Shown here: in pieces, positions 4,775-7,475 of the stretch
Layout: every line of letters starts with the position of its first letter
How positions within the stretch are numbered: position 1 is the stretch's first letter
NCBI GenBank assembly: GCA_002479815.1
Contig: DLPA01000210.1
Coordinates: 1-7,475 of the forward strand
Length of the DNA: 7,475 nt
Reading direction: 5' to 3'
Source: a bacterium UBA7470
GTDB taxonomy: Bacteria > Pseudomonadota > Gammaproteobacteria > Burkholderiales > Burkholderiaceae_C
Translations under genes and position numbers: made by a program
The notes under the pieces: generated by a model
Seen by the model: only the letters and a program-made list of their open reading frames with translations
Database searches by the model: none
What the model was told of the DNA's origin: nothing

Positions 4775-6043
4775 ATGCGTTTCCATCTCTTGCCATCTCC
4801 CTCAACATCTCACCTTGTTTTTCGTGTCGGACACTTGGTGAGCCTGCTCAGTCTCGGCCTCCTCAGTGCCTGCGGAGGGGGTGAAGAGTACACCCCTACG
4901 GTCATTCCTGGCATCACAGACAGCTCCAGTACCACCACGGCTGTCGATGAGTTTGCAATGGTGACCAACACCGAAAGTCTGGCCACGATGCGCAAAGGCG
5001 ATACATGGATGTACGAATGGACCAACCGCACCACAGGTACAGGCTACTACAGCACCCACTACCTCAGCGCCCTTGATCCGAAAACCCAGCTCTATACAGT
5101 CACAGTCTCATTTTCAGACGACCAAATTGCACAAATCCAGCAATACGGCTCCAACAACGCCCTCAGCAGCATGGCTTACGGCGACACTTTGTGCCGCTAT
5201 GAACCCCAAAGCCGCGCCCCCTTCCCGCGCCGTCCCTATGTACCCAATGCCACATGGAATATGGTGTGGCGTGAGAGCTGCTTGACGGGCACCTTTGCCA
5301 CCACCGTGGAAAAAACCATCAACGGACGTATCTTGTCGCTGACAGAACCACTCACACTGGGACTGCTTGGGCAGGGAAGTACTGCCGTCGGTGGTTCTGT
5401 GTTGCGCACCTTCGATACGATCAAATACGCAGCAACCCGCACCGATACCACCACCGAAGGGACATGGACGTATCAAGACACCTGCTGGCACGACAAAGCA
5501 CAGGATCGCACCGTCAAATGTGACACTCTCGCCACCTACGTCCCCAGAGGTGAAACCACCCCCACACTGGTGCAAGAGCGGGAGCAACGCTTGGCCTTTG
5601 TGCGTGAAATTCGCACCCCCAGCCCCGTCCTGCTGTCGGATGGCCCCAGCAGTCTGGCAGTCTATGCGGGTCGCTGGAATTTCAAGCTCGTCGCGACAGG
5701 TGGCACGCTGACCTGCCCGCAAATGAGCATCAGTTTTTCAGGTCAGATCAAAGGCAACTGTGTGCGCGTCACCGCCACAGGCGCACAGCAAGCCCCTTTT
5801 AGTGTGAGTGGGTTTATCACACGCCAAAACATCACGACACAGGTCACACAGCCCACCAGCCCCAACGCCACCACCACAAAAACGACCAGCGTCACCCGTG
5901 CCGCCGATGTCGTCACGGTGGTCGCAGACAGCAACCCCAACGATCTGAGCCTCACCGGGGAGATGCGTACACCACTCTATGCCGACGGTACGTGGATAGG
6001 GGCCACGGGCAGCAGCGGCTCGTGGGTCGCTCAACGCTACTAA
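4775..6043 (+). CDS. Putative lipoprotein of unrecognised family, Thr/Ser-rich
   Basis: Starting at ATG 4775 the product is 422 residues with a type II signal peptide: basic/polar N-terminus, hydrophobic stretch, lipobox LLSAC (lipidated Cys33) followed by GGGEE. An earlier in-frame GTG at 4721 would add 18 residues and bury the signal, so 4775 is preferred. The residue after Cys is Gly, not Asp, so outer-membrane sorting is plausible. The mature part is rich in Thr/Ser and aromatic residues and looks beta-structured. An N-terminal module has GDTWMYEWTNRTTGTGYY. A C-terminal module has AGRWNFKL, LTCPQMSISFSGQIKGNC, DLSLTGEM and ADGTWIGATGSSGSWVAQRY, a pattern of repeated short strands. Six further cysteines fall in three sequence-close pairs and may form disulfides. 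I recognise no named family. The frame, codon use and clean signal peptide make it a real gene. Confidence 0.82.
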   Translation: MRFHLLPSPSTSHLVFRVGHLVSLLSLGLLSACGGGEEYTPTVIPGITDSSSTTTAVDEFAMVTNTESLATMRKGDTWMYEWTNRTTGTGYYSTHYLSALDPKTQLYTVTVSFSDDQIAQIQQYGSNNALSSMAYGDTLCRYEPQSRAPFPRRPYVPNATWNMVWRESCLTGTFATTVEKTINGRILSLTEPLTLGLLGQGSTAVGGSVLRTFDTIKYAATRTDTTTEGTWTYQDTCWHDKAQDRTVKCDTLATYVPRGETTPTLVQEREQRLAFVREIRTPSPVLLSDGPSSLAVYAGRWNFKLVATGGTLTCPQMSISFSGQIKGNCVRVTATGAQQAPFSVSGFITRQNITTQVTQPTSPNATTTKTTSVTRAADVVTVVADSNPNDLSLTGEMRTPLYADGTWIGATGSSGSWVAQRY

Positions 6044-6049
6044 GAACGC

Positions 6050-7475
6050 TCAGGCTTTTAAAAAATCCGCCTTATCCCCCTGCCAACGGCGCAAATGCGC
6101 TTGCGCCAAGTCGGGGTGATGGTCTAACAAAGCAGGGGCGATGGCTCTCGCCCATTCCAGCCAATCGCTGTCGGCCTCCAAATCGGCAAAGCGCAGCATG
6201 GCCTCCCCCGACTGCCTTGCACCCAGAAACTCACCCGGGCCGCGCAGCGCCAAATCAATGCGGGCGATTTCAAAGCCGTCGTTGGTTTGCGCCATCGCCT
6301 TGAGGCGCTCACGCCCATGTGGACTCAAAGGCGCAGTGAACAACAGCACACACGCCGATGCCGCCGCCCCACGACCCACCCGCCCCCGCAGTTGGTGCAG
6401 TTGCGACAGTCCAAACCGCTCGGCGTGCTCAATCACCATCAAACTGGCATTGGGCACATCCACCCCCACCTCAATCACCGTCGTGCTCACCAGCACACTG
6501 GTCAGTCCTTGGGCAAAACGTGCCATCACCGCTTGCTTGTCGGCGGTGGGCAAACGCGAATGCAGCAAGGCCACCGCCACGCCGGGCAGGGCGGCACTCA
6601 GCTCGGCGTGCGTGTCGGTGACGTTGCGCAGACTCAAGGTGCTTTCGCCTAGGTCTGCCGCTTTCTTTTTGCGTTTCTTGAGGGTCGATGTGGATGCAGG
6701 CGGCGCATCGGCCCCTTGTGCCTCGTCCTCATCGGGGGTCTCGTCGATCAAAGGGCAGACCCAATACACCTGCCGCCCCTGTGCCACTTGCGCGGCAATG
6801 CGTGCGATCACCTCCTCACGACGCTCCTGCGAAATCACTTTCGTGACGATGGGCGTGCGCCCGGGCGGTAATTCGTCGATGGTGGACACATCCAAATCGG
6901 CGCAATAGCTCATGGCCAAGGTGCGCGGAATGGGGGTCGCCGTCATCATCAGCAGATGGGGTTCACGTCCCTCCAGCTTTTGCCGCAAGGCCAAGCGTTG
7001 CGCCACCCCAAAGCGGTGTTGTTCGTCGATGATGACCAGCCCCAAGCGTGCAAAGCGCACCTGCTCCTGAATCAGCGCGTGCGTGCCCACCACCAAGCCC
7101 GCTTCCCCACTGGCGACTTGCGCCAACATCGCGGTGCGTTCTTTCTTCTTTTGACTGCCGATCAACCACGCCACGCTCAAGCCTCGGGCCGACAACAAGG
7201 GCGTGAGCCACGTCACCAGCTTCGCAAAGTGCTGCGTCGCCAAAATCTCAGTAGGAGCCATCAAAGCGCACTGCCATCCGGCCTGCATGCACACGCACGC
7301 GGCCAAGGCCGCCACCACCGTTTTGCCCGACCCCACATCGCCCTGCAACAAGCGGTGCATGGGCACGGTGCGGGCCATGTCTTGCACGATGTCGGCCACG
7401 ACACGACGCTGCGCCCCCGTCAAGGCAAAGGGCAAGACCTCTAACAGCGCCTGATCTAAGGACGCAAGCCCCGCT
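6050..7475 (-). CDS. recG: ATP-dependent DNA helicase RecG, C-terminal part (N-terminus beyond the right edge)
   Basis: RecG remodels stalled forks and Holliday junctions. The visible 474 codons cover the superfamily 2 helicase domains. Going from the right edge they show LPFALTGAQRRVV (Q-motif-like), GDVGSGKT (Walker A), APTEILATQH, GTHALIQ, IIDEQHRFGV (DEQH box), MTATPIPRTLA, then in lobe 2 VYWVCPLI, LLHSRL, VSTTVIEVGVDVPNA, HQLRGRVGRG, and the RecG-specific RGPGEFLGARQSG followed by the C-terminal helices. The frame stays open to the edge, and the missing N-terminus (wedge domain, roughly 220-270 residues) lies outside. A Lys-rich insertion of about 39 residues sits between VCPLIDE and VTDTHAELSAAL. 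The gene converges on the lipoprotein gene, with 6 bp between the stops. Confidence 0.98.
   Translation of the reverse strand, partial: AGLASLDQALLEVLPFALTGAQRRVVADIVQDMARTVPMHRLLQGDVGSGKTVVAALAACVCMQAGWQCALMAPTEILATQHFAKLVTWLTPLLSARGLSVAWLIGSQKKKERTAMLAQVASGEAGLVVGTHALIQEQVRFARLGLVIIDEQHRFGVAQRLALRQKLEGREPHLLMMTATPIPRTLAMSYCADLDVSTIDELPPGRTPIVTKVISQERREEVIARIAAQVAQGRQVYWVCPLIDETPDEDEAQGADAPPASTSTLKKRKKKAADLGESTLSLRNVTDTHAELSAALPGVAVALLHSRLPTADKQAVMARFAQGLTSVLVSTTVIEVGVDVPNASLMVIEHAERFGLSQLHQLRGRVGRGAAASACVLLFTAPLSPHGRERLKAMAQTNDGFEIARIDLALRGPGEFLGARQSGEAMLRFADLEADSDWLEWARAIAPALLDHHPDLAQAHLRRWQGDKADFLKA
6620..6736 (-). other. Insertion in RecG helicase lobe 2
   Basis: Between VCPLIDE and VTDTHAELSAAL, where E. 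coli RecG has only a short acidic stretch (ESELLEAQAAEATWEEL), this protein carries about 39 residues. They comprise an acidic start (TPDEDEAQ), an Ala/Ser/Pro linker, a basic patch KKRKKK (encoded at 6662-6679) and a Ser/Leu end. The insert is in frame and flanked by intact motifs. Boundaries are estimated from memory of the family. Confidence 0.7.

Noticed and set aside
5114..5722. Minus-strand frame of 202 codons opposite the lipoprotein gene
   Set aside because: It is Gly/Cys-rich shadow sequence with no motif, while the plus strand gives a protein with a clear signal peptide.
6141..6908. Long plus-strand frame (255 codons) opposite recG
   Set aside because: High-GC coding strands often leave the antisense open. 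The composition (Ser, Arg, Ala, Cys) is typical of a shadow, and recG motifs are intact on the other strand.
1..7475. CRISPR array, insertion sequence, tRNA or toxin-antitoxin genes
   Set aside because: I saw no regularly spaced repeats, no transposase motifs or terminal inverted repeats, no tRNA cloverleaf landmarks, and no small paired genes with plausible ribosome binding sites.

Overview
This looks like a chromosomal window from a betaproteobacterium of the order Burkholderiales. The left edge holds the first ~234 nt of a 16S rRNA gene on the minus strand. Its 5' end, its TCTTCGGA-type V1 loop and the Burkholderiales-style leader behind boxA all fit that order. A PhaM-type PHB-granule regulator supports it. 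The V1-V2 region recalls Limnobacter-like Burkholderiaceae, but I cannot fix the genus from memory. Nothing suggests a plasmid, phage or transposon.

Region 1 (1-715) is the start of an rRNA operon transcribed leftward. It holds the partial 16S gene, a ~250-nt leader with boxB and boxA antitermination signals, a tandem 14-bp repeat, and an extended -10 promoter with a GC-rich discriminator. A terminator-like two-tier inverted repeat lies exactly where the -35 would be. Bases 552-715 carry no gene.

Region 2 (716-2381) is a two-gene leftward unit: a VOC (glyoxalase/dioxygenase superfamily) protein followed after 34 bp by a membrane-anchored DUF3108 protein. Both point at the rRNA operon, so the terminator-like repeat probably separates the two units. 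The 114-bp gap 2268-2381 is a divergent promoter region.

Region 3 (2382-6043) reads rightward: a PhaM-family protein, then after 16 bp a stand-alone FIST-domain sensor protein, then a threonine-rich lipoprotein of unrecognised family. The first two look like an operon. The FIST gene ends in three C-runs (C6, C7, C7), and a one-base slip there would open a fusion into the lipoprotein frame.

Region 4 (6044-7475) holds the helicase part of recG on the minus strand, running off the right edge and converging on the lipoprotein gene with 6 bp between stop codons. This RecG carries a lysine-rich insertion of about 39 residues in its second helicase lobe.

No clearly new multi-gene system is visible. 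The points most worth a second look are the rrn promoter/terminator overlap, the C-tract junction, the PhaM-FIST pairing, the orphan lipoprotein and the RecG insertion.
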